DNA from: an uncultured Johnsonella sp.
Lineage (GTDB): Bacteria > Bacillota > Clostridia > Lachnospirales > Lachnospiraceae
Assembly (NCBI GenBank): GCA_900766185.1
Contig: CAAFUL010000101.1
Coordinates: forward strand, 1 to 17,383
Reading direction: 5' to 3'
Length of the DNA stretch: 17,383 bases
Shown: piece after piece, positions 5,488 through 12,691 of the stretch
Numbering within the stretch: position 1 is the first letter of the stretch
Layout: every line of letters starts with the position of its first letter
Position numbers and translations under genes: made by a program
Notes under the pieces: model-generated
The model's database searches: none
What the model was told of the DNA's origin: nothing
What the model saw: the letters and a program-made list of their open reading frames with translations, nothing else

Positions 5488-7521
5488 TTACACACTCTTT
5501 GCAAGATACATAGCAGCGGTGTTTTTCTTTAATTTTAACTTAGCGCTTATTCCCTTTACCTCTATGGCATACTCTCCCACATTGTAGAAAGTCTCTTCGG
5601 TAAGCATTACTCTTACAAGACTGTCCTTATTTTTAAGCCCCATAAGCCATACAGGAATATCAACTTCTATCTCTTCATTTCCCGTATATATAACAACCAA
5701 CATCTGCTCATCCTTAACCGCCCTTATATAAGCTATCAGATCCTTCTCACCCAGTATGGGTATTAAAGAGCCGTAGCGCAATGATTTATGCCTTTTATGT
5801 AAGCCTATGGCATACTTGTGAAATTCAAGTATATTCCAGTCTTCCTTACCCCATGGGAAGCTTCTCCTGTTGTCGGGATCCGTCCATCCGCACACCCCAA
5901 CCTCATCACCATAGTAAATAGTCGGTGCGCCCTGCAAGGTCATCTGCATAATTACAGCCTGCCTGAATATAGATACATCCACACCCTCATTTGCGGCTTT
6001 AGAACCCACGGTATGCAACCTTCCCACCTTCATATTGGTTCTTGTTAGAAATCTTGAGTGGTCATGGTTTGAAAGCTCGTTCATACTGCACATATATGAA
6101 GGCATAGGCATTCTTGCCTTGGCATATAAAAGGGTATGCCAAAAAAGTTTTCCGTCTCCCCTTTTTTCAGCATAAAAAGCCTCCGAATGTTTTTCCATAC
6201 CTGTAAGAAAGAAGCTTACAGGCTCCATAAAAGCATCATAGTTCATTACCGTATCCCATTGCTTACCGTTAAGCCACATGTAAGGATCTCCATAATGCTC
6301 TGCCAAAATTATGACATCCGGATTGATTTTTTTAACTTCTTTCCTGAACTTTGTCCAAAACCTGTGATTAAACTCTTCAGAGTGTCCGAGGTCTGCGGCA
6401 ACATCAAGTCTCCAACCGTCTACATTATAAGGAGGACTGATCCACTTTCTGGCTATAGCAAGTATCTCGTTAACAAGTTTATCACTATTCTCATAAAAAA
6501 GCTTAGGTAAAGTGCTATGTCCCCACCAACCGTCATAAGAATTTGTATCTTCATAAAATCTGAAGTAACTTCTGTACGGACTGTCTACACCGTGAAAAGC
6601 ACCCTTAGGATATCCCTTTGCATTCTTATATATAAATTCCTTGTCAAGCCACTTGTGAAAAGAACCACAATGGTTAAACACTCCGTCAAGTATGATCCTT
6701 ATGCCCTTTTGATGTGCTATATCTACAAAGTTTGCAAAAAATCTGTCACTTGCTTCAAGATTTTCCTTATCGGTTGTTCGTATAATATACTTGGTCGCTT
6801 TAAGGTTATCTTCCGCTTCAGGATCTACCAGTTCTCCTCCGTCATTTACTATCTTTGCATAATGCGGATCTATATGCTCATAATCCTGAGCATCGTACTT
6901 ATGATTGGATGGAGATACGAATATAGGATTAAAGTATATAGCTTCAACTCCCAAAGATTTAAGATAATCAAGCTTATCCATAACTCCTTGCAGATCACCG
7001 CCGTAAAAATACCCCACATCAAAGTTTGAAGGATACTGAGACCAGTTTGTTGTACGAATACAAGGAACACCCAAATATATGTACTCATCATCAAGTACAT
7101 CATTAGAGCCGTCTCCACGACAGAACCTGTCAACAAATATCTGGTACATTATCGCACCCTTAGCCCAGTCGGGGGTTTTAAAATCCGGTATGATCTCAAA
7201 ACCCTGAAATACTCTTATACCGTCACTTACTCCTACTCTGTCATAGTAAACCGTCTCTTTGCCTTTACTTATCCTGAATACATATCTGAATACTACATTT
7301 GATATATCAGTAAAAATTTTATAGTAGTCAAAGTAGTAGTCGCTATGATATTTTCTAAGCAAAGTCGTTTCACTATAGTTTTTACCATGCAGTATCTCAA
7401 CCCTGTCCACATCGTCTTTTGCAACTCTTATGCATATACTGATATTGTCGTATGCACCGGGTTCCGGAGGGTTTACATACCCGTTAGTCTCATCGCTAAA
7501 TATAGCCTCTCTTTTAATCAT
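5488..7521 (-). CDS. GH13 alpha-glycosidase, neopullulanase/cyclomaltodextrinase type
   Basis: Hydrolyses alpha-1,4 (perhaps alpha-1,6) links in maltodextrins, cyclodextrins or pullulan fragments. No signal peptide, so probably cytoplasmic. The 677-aa chain has an N-terminal beta-sandwich (CBM34-like, about 1-115), then a GH13 barrel with YQIFVDRF (126-133), DGVFNH (279-284), GWRLD with nucleophile Asp373, acid/base Glu408 in LAEHYG, and transition-state Asp487 in NHDHSR. A C-terminal beta domain follows. This is the GH13_20 layout. I chose ATG 7521 because it forms an ATGATTAA overlap with the ftsH stop and follows a GAGG; the frame stays open to 7596, but that extension (MCWINAV...) lies wholly within ftsH. 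Substrate preference cannot be fixed from sequence. Its place at the end of the tilS-hpt-ftsH unit is unusual. Confidence 0.88.
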   Translation of the reverse strand: MIKREAIFSDETNGYVNPPEPGAYDNISICIRVAKDDVDRVEILHGKNYSETTLLRKYHSDYYFDYYKIFTDISNVVFRYVFRISKGKETVYYDRVGVSDGIRVFQGFEIIPDFKTPDWAKGAIMYQIFVDRFCRGDGSNDVLDDEYIYLGVPCIRTTNWSQYPSNFDVGYFYGGDLQGVMDKLDYLKSLGVEAIYFNPIFVSPSNHKYDAQDYEHIDPHYAKIVNDGGELVDPEAEDNLKATKYIIRTTDKENLEASDRFFANFVDIAHQKGIRIILDGVFNHCGSFHKWLDKEFIYKNAKGYPKGAFHGVDSPYRSYFRFYEDTNSYDGWWGHSTLPKLFYENSDKLVNEILAIARKWISPPYNVDGWRLDVAADLGHSEEFNHRFWTKFRKEVKKINPDVIILAEHYGDPYMWLNGKQWDTVMNYDAFMEPVSFFLTGMEKHSEAFYAEKRGDGKLFWHTLLYAKARMPMPSYMCSMNELSNHDHSRFLTRTNMKVGRLHTVGSKAANEGVDVSIFRQAVIMQMTLQGAPTIYYGDEVGVCGWTDPDNRRSFPWGKEDWNILEFHKYAIGLHKRHKSLRYGSLIPILGEKDLIAYIRAVKDEQMLVVIYTGNEEIEVDIPVWLMGLKNKDSLVRVMLTEETFYNVGEYAIEVKGISAKLKLKKNTAAMYLAKSV

Positions 7522-9322
7522 TGAATAATGCCTCGAATTCTTCATATCCGATCTTTTCTTTTTCCAAAAGAAGCTCACAGCATTTATCCAGCACATTTCT
7601 TCTTGACATTATTATCTGTTTAGCTTCTTCATAACAACTGTCAATTATATTTCTTATTTCTTCATCTATAATCCTTGCAGTATCATCCGCATAGGTCTTT
7701 GTATGACCTATATCTCTTCCTATAAATATTTCCTCATGCTCGGATTCATAATTGATCATACCGAGCTTGTCACTCATACCGTACTTCATTACCATAGCCT
7801 TGGCTAACTTGGTTGCCTGCTTGATATCTCCGCTGGCACCGGTAGTAACATCACCGAATATAAGCTCTTCCGCTATTCTTCCGCCAAGACTTACCTTGAT
7901 CTCATTGAGCATCTTTGACTTTGTATTAAACATATAGTCTTCTTCAGGCAGTGGCATGGTATATCCTGCCGCTCCCATACCTGTCGGTATTATAGATATG
8001 GTATGCACAGGACCCACATCTGGAAGTTCTCTAAAAAGTATAGCGTGTCCGGCTTCATGATAGGCTGTAATTTTTCTTTCCTTATCACTTACGACTTTGC
8101 TCTTCTTTTCAGTACCTATACCTACCTTGATAAAGCTTTGCTTGATATCATCATTGCTTATATACTTTTTCCCCGATTTAGCTGCCAATATAGCCGCCTC
8201 ATTAAGTAAATTCTCAAGATCCGCTCCGGTAAAGCCCGAGGTGGTCTTTGCAATCTCCACAAGATCCACATCATCTGACATGGGCTTATCCTTTGCGTGT
8301 ACCTTTAAGATTTCCTCTCTTCCCTTAACATCCGGTGGCGAAACTGTTATTTTCCTATCAAACCTTCCCGGTCTTAGTATAGCCGGATCAAGTATGTCAG
8401 GTCTGTTGGTAGCAGCAAGTACTATTATCCCTGAGTAAAGTCCGAAACCGTCCATTTCCACTAAAAGCTGGTTTAAGGTTTGCTCTCTTTCGTCATGAGA
8501 TCCGCCAAGCCCTGAACCACGCTGCCTTGCAACTGCGTCTATCTCATCTATAAATACTATACAGGGGGCATTTCTTTTAGCCTCATTGAATAAATCTCTT
8601 ACTCTTGAAGCACCCACTCCGACAAACATTTCCACAAAGTCGGAACCCGATATTGAAAAGAAAGGCACTCCTGCTTCTCCGGCTACAGCCTTTGCAAGAA
8701 GCGTTTTTCCGGTACCCGGTCTTCCTACAAGAAGTATACCCTTAGGAATTCTTGCTCCAAGCTTGGCATATTTACCCGGAGATTTAAGAAAATCAACAAC
8801 TTCTTCCAAGTCTTCTTTTTCCTCTTTAAGACCTGCCACCTTTGAAAAGTCGATATTTACATTGACTGCTCTTCTTGCACGACTTTTACCAAAGTCCATC
8901 ATTTTACTGTTGGCGCCGCCCATACGGCTTTGTATAAAGAATAACACAAATAAAAATATACCTATTGTCAGTATTATAGGTATCCATGTGGACAGCATAT
9001 TGTTGGATCTTTCCACATCCGACAAACTATAGTCTATATTCTTTGCATTAAGCTGAGCAATCAGTTCATTGATATCGGATACATAGTAATTGCTAAGCAT
9101 CTCTTTACCGTTAGTGTCAACAAGTGTGGCGGAGCCGCTCGGTATCTCTTGGTTCTGCTTTATATATACAATTGACAGATCCTGCGAATTAAGTAAGTTT
9201 TCAAATTCCGACTTGGTTGCCGTATGCTGCTGAGATGCATTTTTGGCATAGACATACATGAGAGCACTTATACATACTATCATTAATAAAACAAATGTTA
9301 AGTTAATTCTTTGCTTCTGCAA
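7514..9322 (-). CDS. ftsH: ATP-dependent zinc metalloprotease FtsH
   Basis: Membrane AAA+ protease that extracts and degrades misfolded membrane proteins and short-lived regulators. Seen in 602 aa: membrane segment 1 (about 7-26), external domain, membrane segment 2 (about 111-131), Walker A GRPGTGKT (200-207), pore loop MFVGVG (232-237), Walker B CIVFIDE (254-260), second region of homology (304-323), zinc motif HEAGH (422-426) and third ligand Asp499. Position 201 is Arg where the family normally has Pro (GPPGTGKT); the codon is AGA. The start is TTG at 9322, 7 bp after AGGAGG. It follows hpt by 28 bp, the standard Firmicute order, and overlaps the downstream GH13 gene by 8 bp. Confidence 0.96.
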   Translation of the reverse strand: MQKQRINLTFVLLMIVCISALMYVYAKNASQQHTATKSEFENLLNSQDLSIVYIKQNQEIPSGSATLVDTNGKEMLSNYYVSDINELIAQLNAKNIDYSLSDVERSNNMLSTWIPIILTIGIFLFVLFFIQSRMGGANSKMMDFGKSRARRAVNVNIDFSKVAGLKEEKEDLEEVVDFLKSPGKYAKLGARIPKGILLVGRPGTGKTLLAKAVAGEAGVPFFSISGSDFVEMFVGVGASRVRDLFNEAKRNAPCIVFIDEIDAVARQRGSGLGGSHDEREQTLNQLLVEMDGFGLYSGIIVLAATNRPDILDPAILRPGRFDRKITVSPPDVKGREEILKVHAKDKPMSDDVDLVEIAKTTSGFTGADLENLLNEAAILAAKSGKKYISNDDIKQSFIKVGIGTEKKSKVVSDKERKITAYHEAGHAILFRELPDVGPVHTISIIPTGMGAAGYTMPLPEEDYMFNTKSKMLNEIKVSLGGRIAEELIFGDVTTGASGDIKQATKLAKAMVMKYGMSDKLGMINYESEHEEIFIGRDIGHTKTYADDTARIIDEEIRNIIDSCYEEAKQIIMSRRNVLDKCCELLLEKEKIGYEEFEALFND

Positions 9323-9350
9323 ACTGTGATCCTCCTAAATAATAAACTCT

Positions 9351-9875
9351 TTATTCAAATTTAAGCCCGCCAATATAGGGCAGATTCCTGTACTTTTGAT
9401 CATGATCCAAACCAAAGCCCACTATGTATACATTAGGCACTTCAAAGCAGGTGTAATCAAACTCCACATCTACCTCTCTTCTTGAAGGCTTATCAAGCAA
9501 GCTGCAGATTTTTACACTTTTGGGTCCTCTATTTTTTAATAAATCAATAAGATAGGCAAGTGTTCTTCCGGAATCTACTATATCTTCCACTACAAGCACA
9601 TCTTTTCCTTCTATACTTTCATCAAGATCCTTTACGATTTTTACCACACCGCTTGATGAAGTACCTGAGCCGTAGCTTGATACACTCATAAAATCAAAGG
9701 TTACAGGAATCGTAAGCCTTTTTGCAAGCTCACACATAAACATAGCTCCACCTTTTAATACACAGATAAGGTGCAGGGTCTTACCCTCATAATCCTTATT
9801 GATCTCATCTGCTACTTCCTGTATTCTTTTGTTTAAGCTTTCTTCATCTATGAGTACTTCTATTTTTTCACTCAT
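9351..9875 (-). CDS. hpt: Hypoxanthine phosphoribosyltransferase
   Basis: Purine salvage: hypoxanthine or guanine plus PRPP gives IMP or GMP and pyrophosphate; cytoplasmic. The 174-aa length is typical. The PRPP-binding motif VVEDIVDSGRT is at 95-105, the flexible-loop sequence FMSVSSYGSGTSSSG at 62-76, and the purine-contact region VGFGLDHDQKYRNLPYIG at the C-terminus (152-169). ATG 9875 overlaps the last codons of tilS by 8 bp and is preceded by AAAGGAG and GAGG stretches, so translation is probably coupled. tilS-hpt-ftsH is a widely conserved Firmicute arrangement. Also called hprT. Confidence 0.95.
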   Translation of the reverse strand: MSEKIEVLIDEESLNKRIQEVADEINKDYEGKTLHLICVLKGGAMFMCELAKRLTIPVTFDFMSVSSYGSGTSSSGVVKIVKDLDESIEGKDVLVVEDIVDSGRTLAYLIDLLKNRGPKSVKICSLLDKPSRREVDVEFDYTCFEVPNVYIVGFGLDHDQKYRNLPYIGGLKFE

Positions 9876-11289
9876 TTTCCTCTTCTCCTTTTAGGTATCT
9901 TATCTTTAGTATATTTCTTGTATCTTTATTTATTTTGTAATATTCACTGATTCTATATCCTATCACCCAAAGCACATGAGAGTCACAGGCTATCAGCTTT
10001 ACTTCATCCCTCTTAGCTGCAGGGATCTTCTCATCCGTCATAAATGACTTAAGACTTTTTTTCCCTGACTTTATACTTATATAATCTCCTGCTTGTCTAT
10101 ATCTGAGTTTGATATCTGATTTTAATTTACCCGCATCAAAATATTTAGTATATTTTAAATTTGGAGGAGTAAAGTTTTTATCACAGTTAAATATTTCTAT
10201 ACTACATAAATTATCAATCTCTAAGGGCTTACTGTCAAGGCGTTTTAGAGCTTTTTTTTGTAATAATTTATTTTCAAGCCACAGATACTTATAATCAGTA
10301 TATGCTATGATATTATGCGGCAAATGTATTTGCTTGCCGGTAGTCTTTTTTGTAAGTGCCGTTATATCTTTTATATTAATATTTGATACATCCTTAAGCC
10401 CTTTAACCATGCCCTCAAAAGCTGTATATATCATATAATTCTTTATTATATCCGCTTCTCTATCAAATGCTTCTTTTTCTATGCCTATTGAAAAGTTTCT
10501 GTCTGAACTTTTCAAACTTTCTTTGGCTGTGATTTTTCCTTCATATCTGTATACACTTATTTTTTCAAGTTTTTCTTTGGCAATATCTTTAATATACTTA
10601 TAAGCCTCATATATCTCATCACCTGCTGCCGATATATGTTTTTGTGAGCAGACATTTAACTTCTCCATACAGGGTATAACTTTATGCCTTATATAGTTTC
10701 TGGTATATATGTCTTCAAGATTGGTAGAGTCGGTTACATAGTCCAGGCTTTCTTTTTCTATATAATCAAGAATTTCTTTTTTACTTAAGGCAAGTAAGGG
10801 TCTTATAATATTTTCTCTTTCTGCTCTTATACTTCCCAGTCCCTTTAATCCGCTGCCTCTGCATAAGTTCATTATAAATGTTTCCGCCTTGTCATCAAGA
10901 TGGTGAGCTGTAGCGATTTTAGCATTTTTTAGTTTTGCCTGTTTTTGTAATTCTTCATATCTGAGAATTCTGGCAGCCTCCTCTATTGAAAGTCTATTCA
11001 GCTTTGCATAGTCCGGTACATTTACATACTTGATTATACACTCTATACCGAAACTTTCTGAAAGTTCACTTGCAAACTTTGCATCCCTATGTGCTTCTTC
11101 GTCCCTTATACCATGATGTATATGCATACTGTAAAGCCTTAAGTTATATTCTTTTTTCAGTTCATATAATATCTTAAGCAAAGCCACCGAATCGGCACCT
11201 CCGCTTAGGGCTACCAAACAGGAATCTCCTGATTGTAATAAACCTTCATCATTTATAAACTTTTTTACTTTTTCTATTATTATTTTCAT
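9868..11289 (-). CDS. tilS: tRNA(Ile)-lysidine synthetase
   Basis: Attaches lysine to C34 of the CAU-anticodon tRNA(Ile) using ATP, letting it read AUA; essential and cytoplasmic. The 473-aa protein has the N-type ATP-pyrophosphatase loop SGGADS (29-34), HHLDDKAET (129-137) and the TilS segment GSGLKGLGSI (145-154). A C-terminal TilS domain follows, with LRYRQAGDYI near residue 390. The start is ATG 11289; the sequence just upstream has no good Shine-Dalgarno, only a weak GGG about 17 bp before, so either translation is weak or the true start is slightly different. It follows a 340-bp gap that in many spore formers holds spoIIE. The downstream gene overlaps it. Confidence 0.93.
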   Translation of the reverse strand: MKIIIEKVKKFINDEGLLQSGDSCLVALSGGADSVALLKILYELKKEYNLRLYSMHIHHGIRDEEAHRDAKFASELSESFGIECIIKYVNVPDYAKLNRLSIEEAARILRYEELQKQAKLKNAKIATAHHLDDKAETFIMNLCRGSGLKGLGSIRAERENIIRPLLALSKKEILDYIEKESLDYVTDSTNLEDIYTRNYIRHKVIPCMEKLNVCSQKHISAAGDEIYEAYKYIKDIAKEKLEKISVYRYEGKITAKESLKSSDRNFSIGIEKEAFDREADIIKNYMIYTAFEGMVKGLKDVSNINIKDITALTKKTTGKQIHLPHNIIAYTDYKYLWLENKLLQKKALKRLDSKPLEIDNLCSIEIFNCDKNFTPPNLKYTKYFDAGKLKSDIKLRYRQAGDYISIKSGKKSLKSFMTDEKIPAAKRDEVKLIACDSHVLWVIGYRISEYYKINKDTRNILKIRYLKGEEENE

Positions 11290-11326
11290 ATCTGATATAA
11301 CCCGTTTTTAAATAACAATTTTGATT

Positions 11327-11422
11327 ACAGTTTGAGCAGGCAATTCATCTTAGTCTAATCTACAAATAAAAATAAAACATTTTCAGTTGTTTTTGTGAAG
11401 GTGAATTACCTACCTAAACTGT
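11327..11422. repeat. Repeat C, copy 2 (~96 bp, intact terminal inverted repeats)
   Basis: The left end ACAGTTTGAGCAGGCAATTC and the reverse complement of the right end ACAGTTTAGGTAGGTAATTC agree closely; over 25 bases I count 20 matches, with most differences being transitions. The flanks (AATTT near both ends) extend the dyad. The right half matches copy 1 at 2595-2653. It lies in the probable tilS leader. No ORF inside. Confidence 0.7.
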
Positions 11423-11437
11423 AGCTAAATTAGCGTT

Positions 11438-11465
11438 ATTATGCTAATTTGAAATAGATTGCCAA
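11438..11465 (-). promoter_or_regulatory. Candidate tilS-hpt-ftsH promoter
   Basis: On the minus strand: TTGGCA (11465-11460), 16-bp spacer, CATAAT (11443-11438). Each box is one base from consensus. It lies downstream of the divIC terminator hairpin and would give a leader of about 140 nt containing repeat C. Confidence 0.4.
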
Positions 11466-11510
11466 GTGGCATAAGTTACACTAACAGGGTTTTAACCCTC
11501 ATCCAAATAA

Positions 11511-11570
11511 GAAGCTGTAAAAATATAGAATGAATATGCCTTAGGGATATGACTATATTTTTACAGCTTC
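11511..11570 (-). terminator. Terminator hairpin after divIC
   Basis: A perfect 18-bp stem (GAAGCTGTAAAAATATAG at 11511-11528; CTATATTTTTACAGCTTC at 11553-11570) with a 24-nt loop. On the minus strand it is followed by TTATTT, a weak T tract; the plus side has none. It stands 60 bp after the divIC stop. Confidence 0.65.
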
Positions 11571-11629
11571 CAAGTTCTTATATTCGTTACGATAGTTAAC
11601 TTTATCATTACAGCATCTTATATATTGCT

Positions 11630-11950
11630 TTATTTATCAGGCTTTAATATTAATTCGTCAGGATTTACCAAACCAAGTTTTTCTTTTGCCACATCTTCTA
11701 TATAATCCTTGGTCTGCACATATATTTTTAACTTGTTAAGTTCTTCCGATCTTGCCTTTTCAGCTTCTATTTTAGCTTCCAAATCATTTATTTTAAGCAT
11801 ATAAGCTTCTTGCTTTTGTGACATCTTATATACTCTGTAACCTGTAATTCCTGTAAGCATAAGTACTACTGCCAAAACTGCGAATATTGATATTTTATAG
11901 CCTTTTATATTAAACCATGTTCTTTTTTTTACTTTTCTTTTCCTCTGCAT
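11630..11950 (-). CDS. divIC: Septum formation initiator, DivIC/FtsB family
   Basis: Small single-pass membrane protein of the divisome that partners FtsL and DivIB. The 106 aa comprise a basic cytoplasmic tail (MQRKRKVKKR), one membrane segment (about 20-40), an external coiled coil (about 43-75) and the family C-terminus with DYIEDVAKEKLGLVNPDE (82-99). I chose ATG 11950; the frame runs open to a GTG at 12013, but that extension falls next to the upstream terminator and is not family-like. The ribosome binding site is weak (GGGG and GGTG within 20 bp). It sits after rqcP as in Bacillus and clostridia, but without yabP and yabQ between them. Sequence alone does not separate DivIC from FtsL-like paralogues with full certainty. 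Confidence 0.85.
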   Translation of the reverse strand: MQRKRKVKKRTWFNIKGYKISIFAVLAVVLMLTGITGYRVYKMSQKQEAYMLKINDLEAKIEAEKARSEELNKLKIYVQTKDYIEDVAKEKLGLVNPDELILKPDK

Positions 11951-12016
11951 ATATTCACCAACCCCATCTTTAATGTAGTATTTATTTAATAAACACTGCA
12001 TTAATACAAGCACATA

Positions 12017-12062
12017 AGGCTATCACAAGATATCATAAAAACACATATCTTGCAACAGCCTC
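12017..12062 (-). terminator. Terminator-like hairpin after hup-rqcP
   Basis: On the minus strand AGAGGCTGTTGCAAGATAT pairs with ATATCTTGTGATAGCCT around a roughly 10-nt loop that includes five T. It lies 10 bp after the rqcP stop. No T tract follows, so it may protect the mRNA end instead of stopping polymerase. Its 5' arm AAGAGGCTGTTGCA is shared with 2666-2679. Confidence 0.5.
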
Positions 12063-12071
12063 TTATCCTTA

Positions 12072-12311
12072 CTACAGGTAGCTAAACATCTCTTTAGCTT
12101 CGTCTTTTTTTGTGCTTTGCAAAAGCTCTTCTACCCTTACCTTTACAGATTTATTACCAAAACCTATTTCTATAATATCGCCTGTCTTTACTGTATAAGA
12201 AGCTTTTACAACTTTACCGTTTACTAAAATTCTTCCGGCATCACAAGCTTCATTAGCTATAGTTCGGCGTTTTATAAGCCTTGATACCTTTAAGAATTTA
12301 TCTATTCTCAT
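12072..12311 (-). CDS. rqcP: S4-domain RNA-binding protein RqcP (YabO/Hsp15-like)
   Basis: Binds the 50S subunit during ribosome-associated quality control and helps RqcH add alanine tails to stalled chains. The 79-aa protein is a single S4 domain: MRIDKFLKVSRLIKRRTIAN leads the helical part, and GRILVNGKVVKASYTVKTGD forms the RNA-binding turn. The start codon overlaps the hup stop by one base (TAATG), so translation is coupled to HU. In B. subtilis the homologous yabO lies in the same neighbourhood, upstream of divIC. Older annotations call it a heat-shock 15-like protein. Confidence 0.92.
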   Translation of the reverse strand: MRIDKFLKVSRLIKRRTIANEACDAGRILVNGKVVKASYTVKTGDIIEIGFGNKSVKVRVEELLQSTKKDEAKEMFSYL

Positions 12312-12586
12312 TACTTATTCACTGCGTCCTTAAGTGCTTTGCCGGCTTTGAACTTAGGAGCTACAGATGCTGCTATCTTCATAGTCTTACCTGTACTTGG
12401 GTTTCTTCCTTCTCTTGCCGGTCTTTCAACTGTTTCAAAAGTTCCGAATCCTACTAATTGTATTTTTTCTTTTTTAGAAAGTTCTTCAGTTACTACATCA
12501 ACGAAAGCTTTTAATGCGGCCTCAGCATCCTTCTTTGTAATCTCTGCCTTAGCTGCCATAGCTGCTATTAATTCTGTCTTATTCAC
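12311..12586 (-). CDS. hup: DNA-binding protein HU
   Basis: Nucleoid protein that bends DNA as a dimer. At 91 aa it has the full HU fold: N-terminal helices (MNKTELIAAM...), the saddle motif VGFGTFE (45-51), the DNA-intercalating arm GRNPSTGKTM (60-69) and the C-terminal KFKAGKALKDAVN. Translation starts at GTG 12586, 10 bp after AGGAGG. It has its own near-consensus promoter and is read together with rqcP. Placement of an HU gene between mfd and rqcP is a common clostridial arrangement, whereas Bacillus has other genes here. Confidence 0.96.
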   Translation of the reverse strand: MNKTELIAAMAAKAEITKKDAEAALKAFVDVVTEELSKKEKIQLVGFGTFETVERPAREGRNPSTGKTMKIAASVAPKFKAGKALKDAVNK

Positions 12587-12626
12587 TTTGTATCTTCCTC
12601 CTTGAATTTACTCTTTATACCTACCC

Positions 12627-12655
12627 TTTATAGCGTGTTTACTAAGCTTTGTCAA
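12627..12655 (-). promoter_or_regulatory. hup-rqcP promoter
   Basis: On the minus strand TTGACA (12655-12650), a 17-bp spacer and TATAAA (12632-12627), about 40 bp before the GTG start. This is the best sigma-A match in the window, fitting an abundant protein. A repeated AAGCTT pair (12645-12658) overlaps the -35 box. Confidence 0.75.
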
Positions 12656-12691
12656 GCTTTGGGAAATATTTATCGCCATTATTTTACAGTA

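Larger units (their letters stand above)
11290..11629. other. 340-bp gap between divIC and tilS
   Basis: No coding region seen. Reading leftward it contains the divIC terminator hairpin (11511-11570), a perfect 14-bp palindrome AGGGTTTTAACCCT (11486-11499), a promoter candidate for tilS, an AAATTAGC/GCTAATTT hairpin (11427-11450) overlapping its -10 box, and repeat C copy 2. This is the position occupied by spoIIE in many spore-forming relatives; no remnant could be recognised. Confidence 0.6.

Noticed and set aside
7522..7596. Longer N-terminus for the GH13 enzyme
   Set aside because: It lies entirely within the ftsH coding sequence in another frame and does not resemble a CBM34 start or signal peptide.
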